A stretch of 64,000 bases of DNA from Gaeumannomyces sp. JS-464 (lineage: Eukaryota > Ascomycota > Sordariomycetes > Magnaporthales > Magnaporthaceae): the NCBI GenBank assembly GCA_002197995.1, contig NGZR01000003.1, forward strand, positions 2,418,001 through 2,482,000. Direction: 5' to 3'. Made by a program: the position numbers and the translations under genes. This document shows positions 1 to 12,667 of the stretch, one piece after another. Below the pieces are notes generated by a model, which saw only the letters and a program-made list of their open reading frames with translations, had not been told where the DNA came from and did no database searches. Each line of letters opens with the position of its first letter. Position 1 is the first letter of the stretch.

Positions 1-1579
1 ATAGCGTAAACCACCTGCTTGAGGAGACCGAGGACACCACGCAAAATCTATGCCGAATATTGGGACTGATCAAGTGAGATTAGTTTCGCTAAAAGCGCTT
101 GGAAGCAGGTGAGAACCAACGTCATCTGCGCCGCAGGGCCACCAGGATTGATGGACGGAATGGATCGAGGGCGGGCGGCTACGCAGCGCCTTACGCTAAT
201 TGCGCTGCGCCCCTCAGTTCGATGGGTTGCACTCGGTCGTCTCCAAGGCTCACCAGGCAGGCTCTGTTTCTGGATGCGGGACCGGCATGGCTCTGCTGAC
301 TTGATAATCTCGAGCCCGATCTGTGCCACCAGGCCTGCAGATTCGTGTGTATCAAACCTCGGACATTGAGAGTCTGTATCCACCGCCGTCCAGGCGAGGC
401 CAGAGGAGGGCTCGCACTCGACTCGTGCGCGCGAGTCGGCAGGCGTCTATCATCTGGCTTTACCTCAGTTAAGCGTCGCGGATGTATGTAGACAAGGTTT
501 TCTCGGCATCTGCCATTGACGTTCCCACGTTCCTTCTTCTAGGGCCTGGAGTCGGATCGACGGCCCCAGGGGGTTTCGAGTGGATGTGGCCTTGTCGCGC
601 GGCTACAGGAAATCCACAGTTGCTAGCTCCCAGAACCCCCACCACTGGTGGGCGGGCTGCTGCTGGAGCGAGGCCCAGGCGCCCGTGAATCCTCATGTCA
701 TGGAAGGTTCCTTGCCCGCGCCATCTTGCCTGCGCGGCACCTAACATTTGCGGGCGAACCCACAGCCCGCCCACACAGCCCTCGCGCGACCCTCCATCAT
801 CTTTTATTTTCGTCGGTCTTGTGGATCCTGCCACCAGAGCTGGAGCCGGTCCGTCCCCTCCCATCCATCGTGTCTCGGCTCTGTCAGCGCCGTCGGTCAG
901 TTCTCTGGTCAGTTCTCTGTCCTCGAGATCAGCCCCTCCCTAGCTAGCCTCCTGTCATCATGACAATGGTTTCTGGCAGAGGAGCGACGCAGTCGTAGGG
1001 GGTGTGCGCCGCCCCATTGGGTCTCTGCGAATGAATTAAGGCTCTCCCGTCTCCCGCATCTGATATCAGCAGCTCTTCCGAGTTCCAATAAGTCCAGTAG
1101 ATCACCCCGTGATCCCCTCTCGCAGCCGTGACTTGTCCAATCCTAGCTACACGCTACACCCTCCTTTTTACGGAGTCCTAGCTTCGTCGTGCTTTCGCGT
1201 CAATCCTTCCAGAGTCTCTCCTCGACGTTGCCTGTCGGCGTTGCTGATTTGCCTCGTCGCATTATCCCTGATCATTGAAGCGCCGGGCCTGCGCGCGCCG
1301 CGCCGTATCGTTGCCCCTGCAGCCCTGGTCGAGTTCCCCGCCCCCTCATCAAGGCAGCCCCCCTTCGCAAAGTACTCCCAAGTACCTCCCTCAACTGCCA
1401 CCGTCCGCGCCAACGCCAACACCACCACACCCACCAGACGGCACGCTTTCCTTTTTATCGACAGCCTTCCCGCCCCGCCAGGTCGTTTGTCCTTGTCTCG
1501 CTCACCCCAAACCTCCCGCTCAATCCGAACCCGCCCAAGCGAAGCCCCCTGCTGCGGCCGGCAGCACCCGCATAGCACA
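1..1579. other. intergenic and 5' leader of the MAP kinase gene
   Basis: No open frame here shows a recognisable domain or splice-consistent exon structure. The stretch from about 1100 to 1579 is rich in C/T and poor in G, as is usual for the promoter and leader of a filamentous-fungal gene, and leads directly into the start codon at 1580. The open frame running 1109-1822 is only the leader read through into exon 1 in another register. Confidence 0.5.
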
Positions 1580-3384
1580 ATGTCGGACCTCCAGGGCCGG
1601 AAGGTCTTCAAAGTCTTCAACCAGGACTTCATCGTGGACGAGCGCTATACCGTGACCAAGGAACTGGGCCAGGGTGCCTACGGTATCGTGTGGTACGCAT
1701 CATCGCCCTCGCTCGAGCCCCTCCTGTTCTCGTCCCAACCATCCCGCCACGACGCGAAACAGCCCCTCGCTGTGGTGCCACACGACAGTAGCGGCACTGC
1801 TCCTTTCTCTTGTCGATGCTGACAACCTCCCCGTTTCGCCACACTGCAGCGCCGCCGTCAACAACCAGACCAGCGAGGGCGTCGCCATCAAGAAGGTCAC
1901 CAATGTCTTCAGCAAGAAGATCCTCGCCAAGCGCGCCCTGCGCGAGATCAAGCTGCTCCAGCACTTCCGTGGCCACCGCAACGTTCGTTACCGCTCCCTT
2001 CCTCCCTCTGCATTATTCCGTGAACGATGGGTGCTTGTGTCCCAGCCCCTTGTGCGCGCGCGTCGCACAAGCCCAGCCAAAATGCCGGTGCTGACATCGG
2101 CCGTCGCTGCTAGATCACATGCCTCTACGACATGGACATCCCGCGCCCGGATAACTTCAACGAGACGTATCTCTACGAAGGTACGTTTTCCCCTGCGACC
2201 GCGCGGGCCTCTTCCGTCGCCGAATTCCGGCTGCGCTTCCACTCGGCCGACCCCGCTGGCGGGCTGGGATATAAAGTACTCAGGGGGCGCGCAAACAAGG
2301 GCAAGCTGACTAACCGCTTGCGCTTTCTACGCCTGCCCGCTGAACGAGCTCATGGAGTGCGACCTGGCGGCCATCATCCGGTCGGGCCAGCCCCTCACGG
2401 ATGCGCACTTCCAGTCCTTCATCTACAGAGATCCTGTGCGGTCTCAAGTACATCCACTCGGCCACGTGCTGCACCGTGACCTGAAGCCCGGCAACCTGCT
2501 CGTCAACGCCGACTGCGAGCTCAAGATCTGCGATTTCGGTCTCGCGCGCGGTTTCTCGGTCGACCCGGAGGAGAACGCCGGTTACATGACCGAGTACGTC
2601 GCCACGAGGTGGTACCGCGCGCCCGAGATCATGCTGAGCTTCCAGAGCTACACCAAAGCGAGTATGTTGAGATGTCACCTGTACCCGTCTTGCTGAAGAT
2701 AAAGCCCGAAAACTTGGGATGGCCGCTATGATACGAAACTGACGCTCGACCCTTTCTACTCCAGTCGACGTCTGGTCAGTAGGCTGCATCCTCGCCGAGC
2801 TCCTGGGCGGGCGGCCCTTCTTCAAGGGCCGCGACTACGTTGACCAGCTCAACCAGATCCTGCACATCCTCGGCACGCCCAACGAGGAGACGCTGTCGCG
2901 CATCGGCTCGCCGCGCGCCCAGGAGTACGTGCGCAACCTGCCCTTCATGGCCAAGAAGCCCTTCCGCTCGCTCTTCCCCAACGCCAACCCGGACGCGCTC
3001 GACCTGCTCGACCACATGCTCGCCTTCGACCCGTCCTCGCGCATCTCGGTCGAGCAGGCCCTCGAGCACCCCTACCTCCAGATCTGGCACGACGCCTCGG
3101 ACGAGCCCGACTGCCCCACCACCTTCGACTTCGACTTCGAGGTCGTCGAGGACGTCGGCGAGATGCGCAAGATGATCCTGGATGAGGTCTTCCGCTTCCG
3201 CCAGCTTGTTCGCACCGCGCCCGGCGCCGGCGCCCAGGGCCAGCCCCACGCGCCCCAGGTTCCCATCCCATCGGGCGGCGCCCAGGGCCAGTGGAAGGCC
3301 GAGGACCCCCGTCCCCAGGAGTACATGGGTCAGATGACCGACCTTGAGGCTGAGCTCGCCGGCGGTCTTGACGGTAGGAGGTAA
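1580..3384 (+). CDS. mps1: cell-wall-integrity MAP kinase (Slt2/Mps1 type)
   Basis: Terminal kinase of the Bck1-Mkk1-Slt2 cell-wall integrity cascade, acting in cytoplasm and nucleus. Exons inferred at 1580-1692, 1850-1982, 2114-2180, about 2348-2661 and 2765-3384. Visible in order: the glycine loop GQGAYG, the Lys of AIKK, the catalytic [11 protein letters not shown], and the activation lip with the dual phosphorylation motif TEY followed by [11 protein letters not shown] Gly/Pro/Gln-rich tail follows the kinase fold. About 410 residues, the normal family length. Two things are odd. Between FIY (about 2430) and the HRD loop the frame shifts by +1 and then back by -1 (about 2432-2468), scrambling roughly a dozen residues of a very conserved helix. 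The acceptor of the third intron lacks an AG at the place the protein requires. Both look like base-level sequence errors. Start chosen at MSDLQGRK, the conserved N-terminus. Identity is very secure; exact exon 4 start is not. Confidence 0.93.
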
Positions 3385-4100
3385 AAGAGTTAATGTGCCG
3401 GTGAGGGTGGGCATGCCTTATGTGGTCCGCGTCCCGGAATGATTTTAAGGGGTGGAAATTTCAGGGACAGAAAGACCATGGGCGTCAGTTGGCGAAAAGA
3501 AGTGCGTCCTCTTCTATTGGATATCTTCGAGATCAAGGACAGTATATCTAGTATTCTCGAGATGTGGGAAGTCTACATGTGGCTCTTTGTGTGTCCCTTT
3601 TTGTTTCATCTTGGTTGTCTGCTTCATCGGTAGCCTCTTGGTTGGCCACACTGAAATCTTGGATACCTACATCGAGGGAAAAACAAAGGACAGTTGCTGT
3701 GGGGAGGAATTGAAACACGGGAGAAAAGATAAGCAAGCGTCTTCCATACACCAGTATTCAGTTGTGTCGAGCCTCTAGAGTTTTGTTCCAGACAAGCGCG
3801 CCGGCACGAGTTCATCAAGCCTGCCGGCTTCCCTTTGTGCCTTCATCTTTGCCCTACAACTCAAGCGCACACCTATTGCAGTGTATCCGAATATCTAAAA
3901 TATCATACAATTCGTGCGTAACGTGGCTTGGCCCGGAGAGTGTCATGCCTCAGTGGTGTAGCTGTGGCGTACCCAGAACTCTGGGGTATCTGATAAAAGA
4001 AAGACACGCAAACAGGGAAATGCCTGTTTTGGAATCGCTACATCGGAGTACCTGTCATCTCAAGTCTTGAACTGGGCTTCATTGCCCCTGAGTGAGCTTA
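3385..4100. other. convergent intergenic region
   Basis: Lies between the stop of the MAP kinase gene and the stop of the oppositely oriented SRPK-like gene, so it must hold both 3' UTRs and terminators. It is relatively AT-rich. I see no further gene in it. Confidence 0.5.
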
Positions 4101-5972
4101 CTACTCGGCAGCCGGCGCACGTAGCTCCCTGAACCACTCGTGCTCCAACAACTCAGCTGTCGACGGCCTGTCCTCGGGCTTCCACTGCAACATCGACAGC
4201 ACCATGCGCACAAAAACGCCCAGATCCTCATCGTCCATGTCCAGCGGATTTGCCCGCCGGGCCTGGTCCCAAATGTCCCCGTAGTAGAAGTCGCCCGGCT
4301 GGAGCGGCTCCCCCCACAGCTCGAGCGAATTGTCGATGGCGTTCCCCTCGGCGTCAATGTACCTGTCGACCTCCGGCCACGACGCTCGCAGCTCGGCCGG
4401 GAACCCGCCGCCGACGCGCTGCGCCAGGTCCCGCAGCAGCTGGTCCCTGGCCTCGGCCCTGCTCGCCTCGTCCAGCCCGTTGATCGTGTACTCGACGAGC
4501 GGCCGGAGCATGACGTACTCCCAGAACAGGAGGCCCAGGCAGTAGATGTCCCCCTTGTGCGAGCACGGCCGGCCCAGCAGCGCCTCGGGCGGCACGAACG
4601 GGGGGCAGTCGGGGAGCTTGGCCTTGTCGCAGTCGTCAAAGGCCGCGGCGAAGCCCAGGTCGACGAGCACGTCGCGCGCGTCGTCGCCGCCGAGCCACCT
4701 GGGCAGCGGCGCGGCCGCCATCGTGTACAGGATCTCGCCCGGCGCTGGGGGGTTGCGGTCCGCGCGGTGTAGGAGCTCGATCGAGTGGCGCGTGTGGATA
4801 AAGTTGGCCTTGTTCCAGTCGGGTGTGTGCGGCTCGGCCGAAAGGTCACCCGGGTCGGCGAGGTGGCCGGCCCACTGCTGCGCTGTGAGCTGCTTGCAGA
4901 GTTCGTTCTGGTACATCGTTTTTCGCCAGTTTGGGGAGGCGGGCTCGCTGTCAGAGGACGAGGAGGAGGAGGAGGAACCATCATCGTCGAGCTCAAGATC
5001 CTCGACTGCTTTTGCGAGGTTCTCTACTCCGACATTGCCGCCACCGGAGATAAGTGCCTTTTCAGGAAACAGGTCCTTGTGGCCATCCCGGCCAGGCTCT
5101 TCTGCTTCCATTTCGGACTTTTCTGCACCATCTTCCTGGCTATTCCCGGGTGCCTCGGCAGGACCCGCGACTCCCCAGAGCCTTCTTTGAATCTCGTTCT
5201 CGGTGAGCGTATGGAGATGGTCCGGCCGCAGCGACACGCACACGTTGTGCAGCCGGACGTCCCGGTGCGCCACGCGCCGGCTGTGCAGGTAATCGAGCCC
5301 CAGCAGCACCTGGTAGCACGCCTTCTTGACGGCCCTGCACTCCCAGCCGTCATGCTCCGCCGCCGTGCCGATGGGCGTGTCCGGCCCGCCGATCCGAATA
5401 CGCCGATCGACTACAATATTGATGATATCGTTGAGGTTGATGCCGAGGGGTTCCACGACCTTGATCAGGTGATTTTGGCCGCGGCCGCCGGCACCGGGGC
5501 CCTGGACGTCGAAGGCGTCGGAGGCTATTTCAACGTGCTTCCTTCCGGGGTGACTGCCTGCTTTCTCATGGCCCAGGTTTCCGTGGAGGAGATGCTCCGC
5601 CCTGCGTTCTGACTTGCTGTCCTGGGCGGAGAGAACTTTGAGGGCCACATAGCGACGCTCCGGCGCGCTTCAGTCATATAAGAGTCAGCCCCAGTCGTAC
5701 AAAGTTTGTTCTGTGAAGCTAGACTTAGCCTTTATCTCTTGCCAGCCAAACGGTGCACTGGCTGCCGGTGCCCAGTTTGCGGAAGATGTGATAGCGACCT
5801 TGGAGCACATCACCCAAGTGGACGGGGTAAAACCCGCCGGGTAGGTATTCATCGGCTCGTTCCTATGTGGTGATTCAGAGTGAGCGAGGGAAGGACAAAG
5901 ACGAGTGGAAGAGGACAAGGCGAAACTTACACCCATGGCAATGCGGTTCGTGTAAACCGCGCTAGGAGCCAT
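4101..5972 (-). CDS. SR-protein-kinase-like Ser/Thr kinase
   Basis: Kinase of the SRPK group, which typically phosphorylates Arg/Ser-rich splicing factors. Exons inferred at 5972-5931, 5862 to about 5730 and about 5668-4101. Exon 2 carries the SRPK-style start of the domain (ERADEYLPGGFYPVHLGD, then GTGSQCTVWLARDK); exon 3 continues with VALKVL, DYLHSRRVAHRDVRLHN, the family's DLG in place of DFG, and PPEALLG. An acidic/poly-Ser spacer interrupts the kinase fold, as in SRPKs. HRDVRLHN departs from the usual HTDxKPxN loop, so this is a divergent member. About 570 residues. The second intron reads as GC-AG, and its joined frame is one base out, so one base may be wrong there. It is convergent with the MAP kinase gene. 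Confidence 0.8.
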
Positions 5973-8761
5973 GGTCAAGGATATGTGCGGTTTACTACCT
6001 AGCAGATGTGTCAAAGCAGTGGCTGGCTTGATTTTTTTGTTTAGGTTGACAGGTTGACGGAGGATCTCGACCCAGACAGGTGAAGGATGAAGCTGATGTG
6101 AGTTGACCTATCGAATGTGAGCATACGGATTGATAGCATTTAATATAGCCGAGGGACAACCCATCTCCGACGCAGACGGGGCCAAAAAAGCTACCTACTT
6201 TCGGTACCTCTAGAGCACAAGAACCTGGAAAACTCTGGTTCAAGCATTTAAAGTTATGGGGTTGGCGGTGGAAAGAGGAAGTGTGGCGCCAAGAGAGTTT
6301 TGGGCCGGCGTCGAGATGCAGCTTCCAAGGGGTAAGCGAGACCCTCCCTCCAGTCGAAACGACTGCTGATGCAAGGGAAAATTTTACTAGGCAAGCGAAA
6401 TCGGGCTGCTATACGAGCCTATCTTGAGCTATCTAATGAGCAGGATCTTTTTGCCCATCACTGGAAGACCTGAGTTGCAAGAGACGCACGTAGGGTCAGG
6501 CTCAGTCTCCCCCTATCTTTTTGCGTGATGGCTCAAGCTGACAGCTATGGGCAGGGACAAGAAACGCAGTCAGGGCTTGGCTGTGGCAAATGCTGGATGC
6601 CGCCCCTTGAGCGAGATTCTCTGGTTGGTGGCTGCCAGAGGCTGCGCCGGCAAGTTATGCCGTCAGATCTGCCAGAGAACCGCAGATAGACATTTGTGTG
6701 AGCTAGAGACATCTCGTATAGCTCGGTTGCAGCAAGAACTTCCTCCGTCATGTTTTCTCGGATGAGGTGGGCCGCTTAGCCATGGAGCAAGGCAGAGGCT
6801 GTACATGGCCGACGGACTGATATCGATCTGTGAAGGCATCACGGAGCCCAGGGCGCGGTCGGCTAGTACGACCTCTCACCTTACTCTGTTACGACTTCCT
6901 CATCACAGTTATAAGGTGAATCTCCGCCTCAACTTAGATCCATACCGTACTTTTAAATCTGCATATACGATTTTCCAGTGGAGTTTGCTAGTACAACGTC
7001 CGGCACGGCTTCCTCACCTCAGGGATATGATCGAAGCCACCTGCTTCGCCATTGACCATTAAGGTCAGTTACGCATTTCTAACCCCGCAATCACCTGGCA
7101 GATCTCAGGCACAATCGACTCGTATGGTCTCTTGCCTTATTCCGTGACTACCTAGGTAGGCGCCTCGTCCGAGAAGCAGGAGGTAAGTCTTTGCGGCAAC
7201 CGAGCCCACCCAGGATCTATCTCGTACGTCTTAGTCTGGGTGTATTATGTTCCCATGCAGCTCAGTGCGCAGCCGGTCGATATAGTCTCTGGCCATCAAC
7301 CCGGTCAGTCTGTCGGCCATGGTGATGGTTGGAGAGCGAGGTACATCTTGGCTTTCTCATACCTGGGACGTTCGGCGTTACGTTTTGCAGCAACACGCCG
7401 ACCTGGTGGGAAGGAATTTAGGGACTACTCAACAGGCAAAGTATTGAAGGCGGTTGAGAATTTGGTCAGTGACCTGTTGGTTTCATTTGCTTCTCTTTCT
7501 TGCCTTTTCCCGAGATCCCTTTGTCATGGCAATAAGGGGGCCAATTATGATTATTGGGGGCTCCAATTAGCGTCGACGCCATGCACCGATTATACAAACG
7601 GCGACGGCAGAGTAGAATTGACGAATGTGTTGGTGGTTGGTCCTTGCACCTGTCAGATCCGCTAAACAAACGCCCGCGTTGATCATTTGTGCCTTTGCAC
7701 GGGGAAAAAAAAAACGCGCCTGGGGGGAGCTCTGGGGATTTCCCCTGACACTGGTCTGGCCCGGGATCGATGATAGGCCAGGTGGGTTGAAACCCAAATC
7801 GCGAACAGACATTGTCCTTGTTATCACCGTTGTCGCGTTGTCGGGAGTCCTGGGCCGCGTGTTGTTCCTGGTAGGAATTGGCAAGCAATTGGCATCTCTT
7901 GCATCATGACATACGCGATTTATTCTCTTGCACAACTTGGATGCTGGAGCCCCCGTCACTCCTCTCCTGCCCGGATCATCCGGCCAAGAATCGTTGGAAG
8001 CCCAGTGTGGGGTTCAGGCGCTCGGGCCAATTATGGAGGCCGACCCATCAGCCCATCTCACCATTCTCGCCCACGACGCTGTCGTCCCGTCGTTGCCAGG
8101 GAGTGGGCCGACGGTCGTGGTACGTACCGGTGGCGTCACGTGGACCCCTTCCCGCGCGCTGGCTGTGGCGGGTCCGCCACCTGCCCCACCGCCAGGTCTG
8201 CTTGCGCTGCCCAGCCACCAGCTTTTTCCACCAGCCGACAGGACAGGGTCAGAGATTGGTCACGTCTGCTGCTCGTCCTGTCGGCACCACACGTTTCTAA
8301 TCCCCCTCCCCAAACCTCGCATTTCCCTCCCTTCTCCCACACCCCGATCGCCAACCGCGCCCGTCGCGTCCTGTCCTTGCTGTCCATTGCGGCTTGCTTT
8401 GATCCCAATTTTTTGTTTTTTTTGTTCTTTTTTGCCTCGCTTTTGGTCGAGCACGAGGGCACGGCTCCCCATTGCGCGCGCGAAACATCGCTTTGCGCCG
8501 CGACCATTGCTATTTCCCGACGAGTCGCGCGCGCGCTCCCCAGCAAATCCGCTTCCCCAAAAAACACGCGCGCGCATCTCTTGTTTACCTCCGCCGCTGC
8601 TCGTCCCACCTCGACCACCACACCGCACACACCAGACACCGGCCCAGTCGCCCCTGTCTTGGGCCTGGCAATCGAGACCATCATCGGGCTTTCAGAAGTG
8701 CGCTTGCCGGTGCAAGCGAGGTCGCCGTCGCTATCTCCGCTCCGCCGCCGCCGCCGACAAC
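5973..8761. other. long gene-free stretch and Rad21 leader
   Basis: About 2.8 kb without a gene I can support. Open frames on both strands are short, lack domains and do not join by plausible introns. The centre (about 6890-7200) is AT-richer than the surrounding coding DNA. The last 600 bases are C/T-rich leader of the cohesin gene. The divergent promoters of the SRPK-like and Rad21 genes must lie here. Confidence 0.45.
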
Positions 8762-10751
8762 ATGTTTTACTCAGACACTCTCGTCAACCAGACGGGGCCT
8801 TTGGCCCGCGTCTGGCTCGCTGCCAACATGGAGCGCAAGCTCTCTAAGGGCCACATCCTCAACTCCAACCTCAGCAAAAGCGTTGAGGACATCATAAGAC
8901 CACTCGACAATGCGCCGCTGGCCCTACGCTTTAGCAGTCAGCTGTTGCTCGGCGTCGTCAGAATTTACAGCCGCAAAGCGCGCTACCTGCTGGACGATTG
9001 CAATGAAGCACTGATCAAAATCAAGATGGTAAGGACCAACGGCGCCCCCTGTTAAGCGCACGCGGCGCGAGCCTGTTGTACTGACTGCTCGGCAGACCTT
9101 CCGATCGACGGGAAATAACGACCTCCCCATCGGTCAACATGTGCCAAATCGCGAGGCTCTGATGATTCCCGATCGCATCACACCGCTCGACAACCTTGAT
9201 CTTCTGCCAGCCCCAAACTTGGATGACTTCACATCATCACAGGTCGGCCGCAGGGGACGCGTTAGCCACCGCGATATCAACCTGCAGGAGGACTTCAACA
9301 ATAGCCAATTCTTGCAAGATGATGAGCCCCAAGACGATCTCCAGCTCACTGTCGTCGAAATGGAGGACCTTGATCTCGAGCTGGACTTTGGCATGGACCT
9401 TGACCGCCCGGCGGGTGACAAGAGCATTGAAATGGGTCGTGACGCGCCCGCTGCTAGGAGCGTGGAGGACGACCTGGTCAGCGAGTTGGCTGCGCCGTCC
9501 AAGGAGCCCGAGCGCGAGCTTTCGCTGGGCCTCGAGTTTGGCGATGAGCGGGTTCGTATCGCCGATACCGAGGGCGACGTGCAAATGTTCGACGACGACT
9601 TCGAATTCAACCTGGGCGACCAGTCCGCTATGCCTCAGGGGCCCATGGGCGCTGTACCCCCCGAGCGGGCCCGCATCTCCGAGTCGCCGCTCTCCGACAT
9701 TGACCCCGAGTTTGCCCAGGAGATCGAGATGGAATACACCCGCACCATGAACGAGGACATGTACGAACCGGGCGACGATACCGAGCAGACGGTTGTCGCA
9801 AAGGCACCACAGAGGGCCAAGAAGCGACGCCTGCTCGTTGCCGATTCCGAGACCATGCTTACTAGCAACCACATCCGTGAGCAGCAGGCGCACCACGAAA
9901 ATATCCTGAAGCCTCAATCGTTTGTGCCTCGCGAGCCCTACCTCCTCGCCCTCATGGAGATGCAGAAGAACGGTGGCTTTGTTACCAATGTGATGATGGA
10001 CGCGCGCAGCGACTACTGGGCGCCGGAGCTGAAGGGTCTGCTTTCTCTGTCGGCGATCCGCCCTGTGAACGACCTGAAGCGCAAGAGGGATAGCGGGATT
10101 GCCGATATTGGCAGCGAGGATGAACAGGGCGAGCCGAAGTCGCCTCGGCTCGAAATTGGCGGCGAACTCGAATCCTTCGCCCTTGGAGGCGACGAGACTG
10201 GCATCCAGACCGCTGGTGGCGATGGAACCGTTCTCGAGATCCCCGCGGACGAGGGCTACGAGGCCCATGACGACACCGTTAGGCCCGCATCGCGCGAAGG
10301 AGGTAGCCCGATGCCCGCGTTTGATGATACTGTTGCACCACTCGTTCACCCGGCCGACGGTGGCCCCATCTCGATCGGAACGAGGCACGCCGTCCACATC
10401 CTGCGCGACCTCTTTGGCCCCGAAGCTGCGACGGACGAGGAGAAACGCAGGGCGACGTCGGTCGTTTTCCAAGAGCTCCTCCCCGAGAGCAGGACCACCA
10501 AGGCGGATGCAACCAAGATGTTCTTCGAGTGCCTTGTTCTCGCCACCAAGGATGCGATCAAGGTCGAGCAACCGGAGGGACAGCTCGGCGGCCCTATCCG
10601 GGTACGCGGCAAGAGGGGTCTCTGGGGCGCATGGGCCGAGCGGGAGGCCGGAGGCGAGGCTCAGTCGGAAGAGGAGCAGGAGGAGGCAGCGCCGCAGTCT
10701 GGCCCGCAGCCGGCTGTGAGCAGTGCCTCGATGGTGTCCGTCGAGGCATGA
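8762..10751 (+). CDS. rad21: cohesin kleisin subunit Rad21/Scc1
   Basis: Kleisin that closes the Smc1-Smc3 ring of cohesin and is cleaved by separase at anaphase. Exons 8762-9028 and 9096-10751, joined in phase 0 by a 67-bp intron; 640 residues. The N-terminal Rad21/Rec8 domain starts MFYSDTLVNQTGPLARVWLAA and includes the Smc3-binding helix region ending KIKM/TFRSTG. A long acidic, low-complexity middle follows. The C-terminal winged-helix Smc1-binding domain is visible at KADATKMFFECLVLATKDAI and ends near RGKRGLWGAW. The frame is intact. The N-terminus favours mitotic Rad21 over meiotic Rec8, though I have no alignment. The start codon follows a long pyrimidine-rich leader, and no upstream ATG in frame gives conserved sequence. 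Confidence 0.92.
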
Positions 10752-11721
10752 CGGCACCACACCCTGATTGTATAACCTCGAGTTTTCTGTTTCTCTGCAC
10801 TCTTGCTACAGCATCGAGTTTTTCTTCCTTTGTACATAGTGAACCGGCATGGAGAAGGCGGAGGCTCTCGGGATCAGGCTGGGGTTTGGTGTTCGTCTGC
10901 CTTTCTTGTGACTCTTGGGTCGTTGCTTTTTTGTGTCACGCGACCAAGTGGCGTTTGGCGTCTGGAAAGATTTTCTAATCTAGGGGGATACCACTTGTTC
11001 CTCGGAAAAAAAAAGGGGGGCAAGTTGCGATTCGTTTTTTTTTGCAAAGAAGAATATGTTGATTTCATTCTTATCATTTCTTACTTCGGTCTTACGCACA
11101 GAAGTTCTGGCTATCAGACTGGGAGGATGACATTTGGCGGAAGGAACACCCTCACAGGTACTTATGAGACAAGCCTGCGGCATTTCTTTTCTTAATACTT
11201 CAATGAGGGAAGATGAAGGCATGGAGGACACTTTAGCATAGCCCCATTTATGTATTTTGGCTCGTTCCGGGACGGTCTTGAGAGCAGGATGCACAAGACC
11301 TGTCCAGGCGGCCTTTTTGTAGCATACAAACATACAACGATGCGTTGTTTGATATGACCTTTGAAAACGAGTAGATTACGATTACATGACACGGTTTGTT
11401 GGTATGTGCTGGATGTGCCCAGTCCTGTGTTGTTGACTTATCCACCATGTCCAACGTGTTTCAACTCCAGGCAGCAAGCAGCTCCCATGAGCCTGCCCCA
11501 CCTGCCAACCACTATTACCACCCCGCTGCCATTGCCATTCCCTCCTCATACACGGTACCAAGTCAAACCTCGTAGTCCAAACATCGACGAAAACACACTC
11601 AGCAAGCTAAAAAGAAAGTAGAACCCTGAGATCATAGACCTCTTGAGCTCGACCAAATACAAAAAGAGAAGAAGAAACGAAACCCCACTTGACCAAACAT
11701 CAAGTCTCACTCTAGACCAAG
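10752..11721. other. intergenic region
   Basis: 3' UTR of rad21 followed by the promoter of the tubulin cofactor A gene. It has A-rich and T-rich runs near 11007 and 11035. I see no gene on either strand. Confidence 0.45.
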
Positions 11722-12192
11722 ATGCCGGCGCCCAGCCCGCTCGTCATCGCAAGCCAGTCCGTCTCGCGGCTGGTCAAGGAGGAGGGCTACTACCGCAAGG
11801 AGCTCGAGGGCCAGAACAAGAAGGTGGACGAGGAGCGGGCCAAGCTGTCCGCCGACGCAGACTACAATGACAACTTTATGCTCAAGCAGCTCGTGCGTTT
11901 TTCTCACCTTTCGTCGACATCCTATCGCCCTTAATGCTCTTGTATCTCATCAGCTGACAAAAGCGTTCTACAGGAGACGGCAGTCAAGGAGACCGAGGCC
12001 GTCTTCGACCCGCTCCTGATAAAGGTCGAGGACGCCGTCGGCAAGCTCGAGGAGCAGATCGCCATCAGCGAGAGCAGCGGCGGCGCCTCGGACGAGGAGC
12101 TCAAGAAGGCGCGCGAGGCGCTCGCGGCGGGGAGGGCGCTGCTGCAGAAGGGAACCGAGGGGGCTGCTGCCGAGGCCAAGGCTGCAAACTAG
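11722..12192 (+). CDS. tubulin-folding cofactor A
   Basis: Chaperone that captures beta-tubulin after release from the cytosolic chaperonin. Exons 11722-11892 and 11974-12192, joined in phase 0; 129 residues, slightly longer than the usual 105-120 for the family. It is almost wholly helical and charged, as expected for the three-helix TBCA fold: SQSVSRLVKEEGYYRKEL, then a loop around DADYNDNFMLKQL, then ETAVKETEAVFDPLLIKVEDA and a final helix with ELKKAREALAAGR. An Ala/Glu tail ends the protein. The frame is intact. The identification rests on this helical pattern and length. Confidence 0.88.
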
Positions 12193-12667
12193 GCTGGGCG
12201 GGCAGGCTAGCGTCGTTTGCCCATCAGGGAGGAGGACGGGAGACCTAGCTGTTTGTTTGCTAGGTAAGGTAATTGATTTTGCTTCGCCGGCATGGGGAGC
12301 TGCCGTCTTCGGCCTTGTAAGATCGTTGGGAGATAAAGCCGGGACGCGGATTGCAGGTGATCCCGTGCACAGAGCAGAGACGCACTAATGTTCCAGGGTA
12401 GGATCTTGTGGGTCAGGCGTAATCGGGGGAATATATGGCCATAGCACGACAGCATTGGTGCACATATGCATGGCTGATACCCAGATACTGTTCCTCCCTG
12501 CCGGTCACTCTCTAATTCGCAACGAAGGTTGTGGATGCGCCTAGTAGTTGATCGGAGGGTATAATCGTATCACTGCTTCGTAACGGAGGAAACCCCAAGC
12601 GCGGTCCTGGGTGTGGCCGTTCTGTTCTATCTTGTAGCAGACTGTTCCGCAACCGCATATCCATCCA
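12193..12667. other. convergent intergenic region
   Basis: Holds the 3' ends of the tubulin cofactor A gene and of the oppositely oriented Tho7 gene. Nothing else is seen. Confidence 0.45.

Noticed and set aside
1109..1822. Plus-strand open frame of 237 codons
   Set aside because: Mostly C/T-rich leader read through the first exon of the MAP kinase in another register.
6880..6905. Short similarity to the 3' end of small-subunit rRNA (GTTACGACTTCCTC)
   Set aside because: Only about 14 bases; the flanks do not match rRNA.
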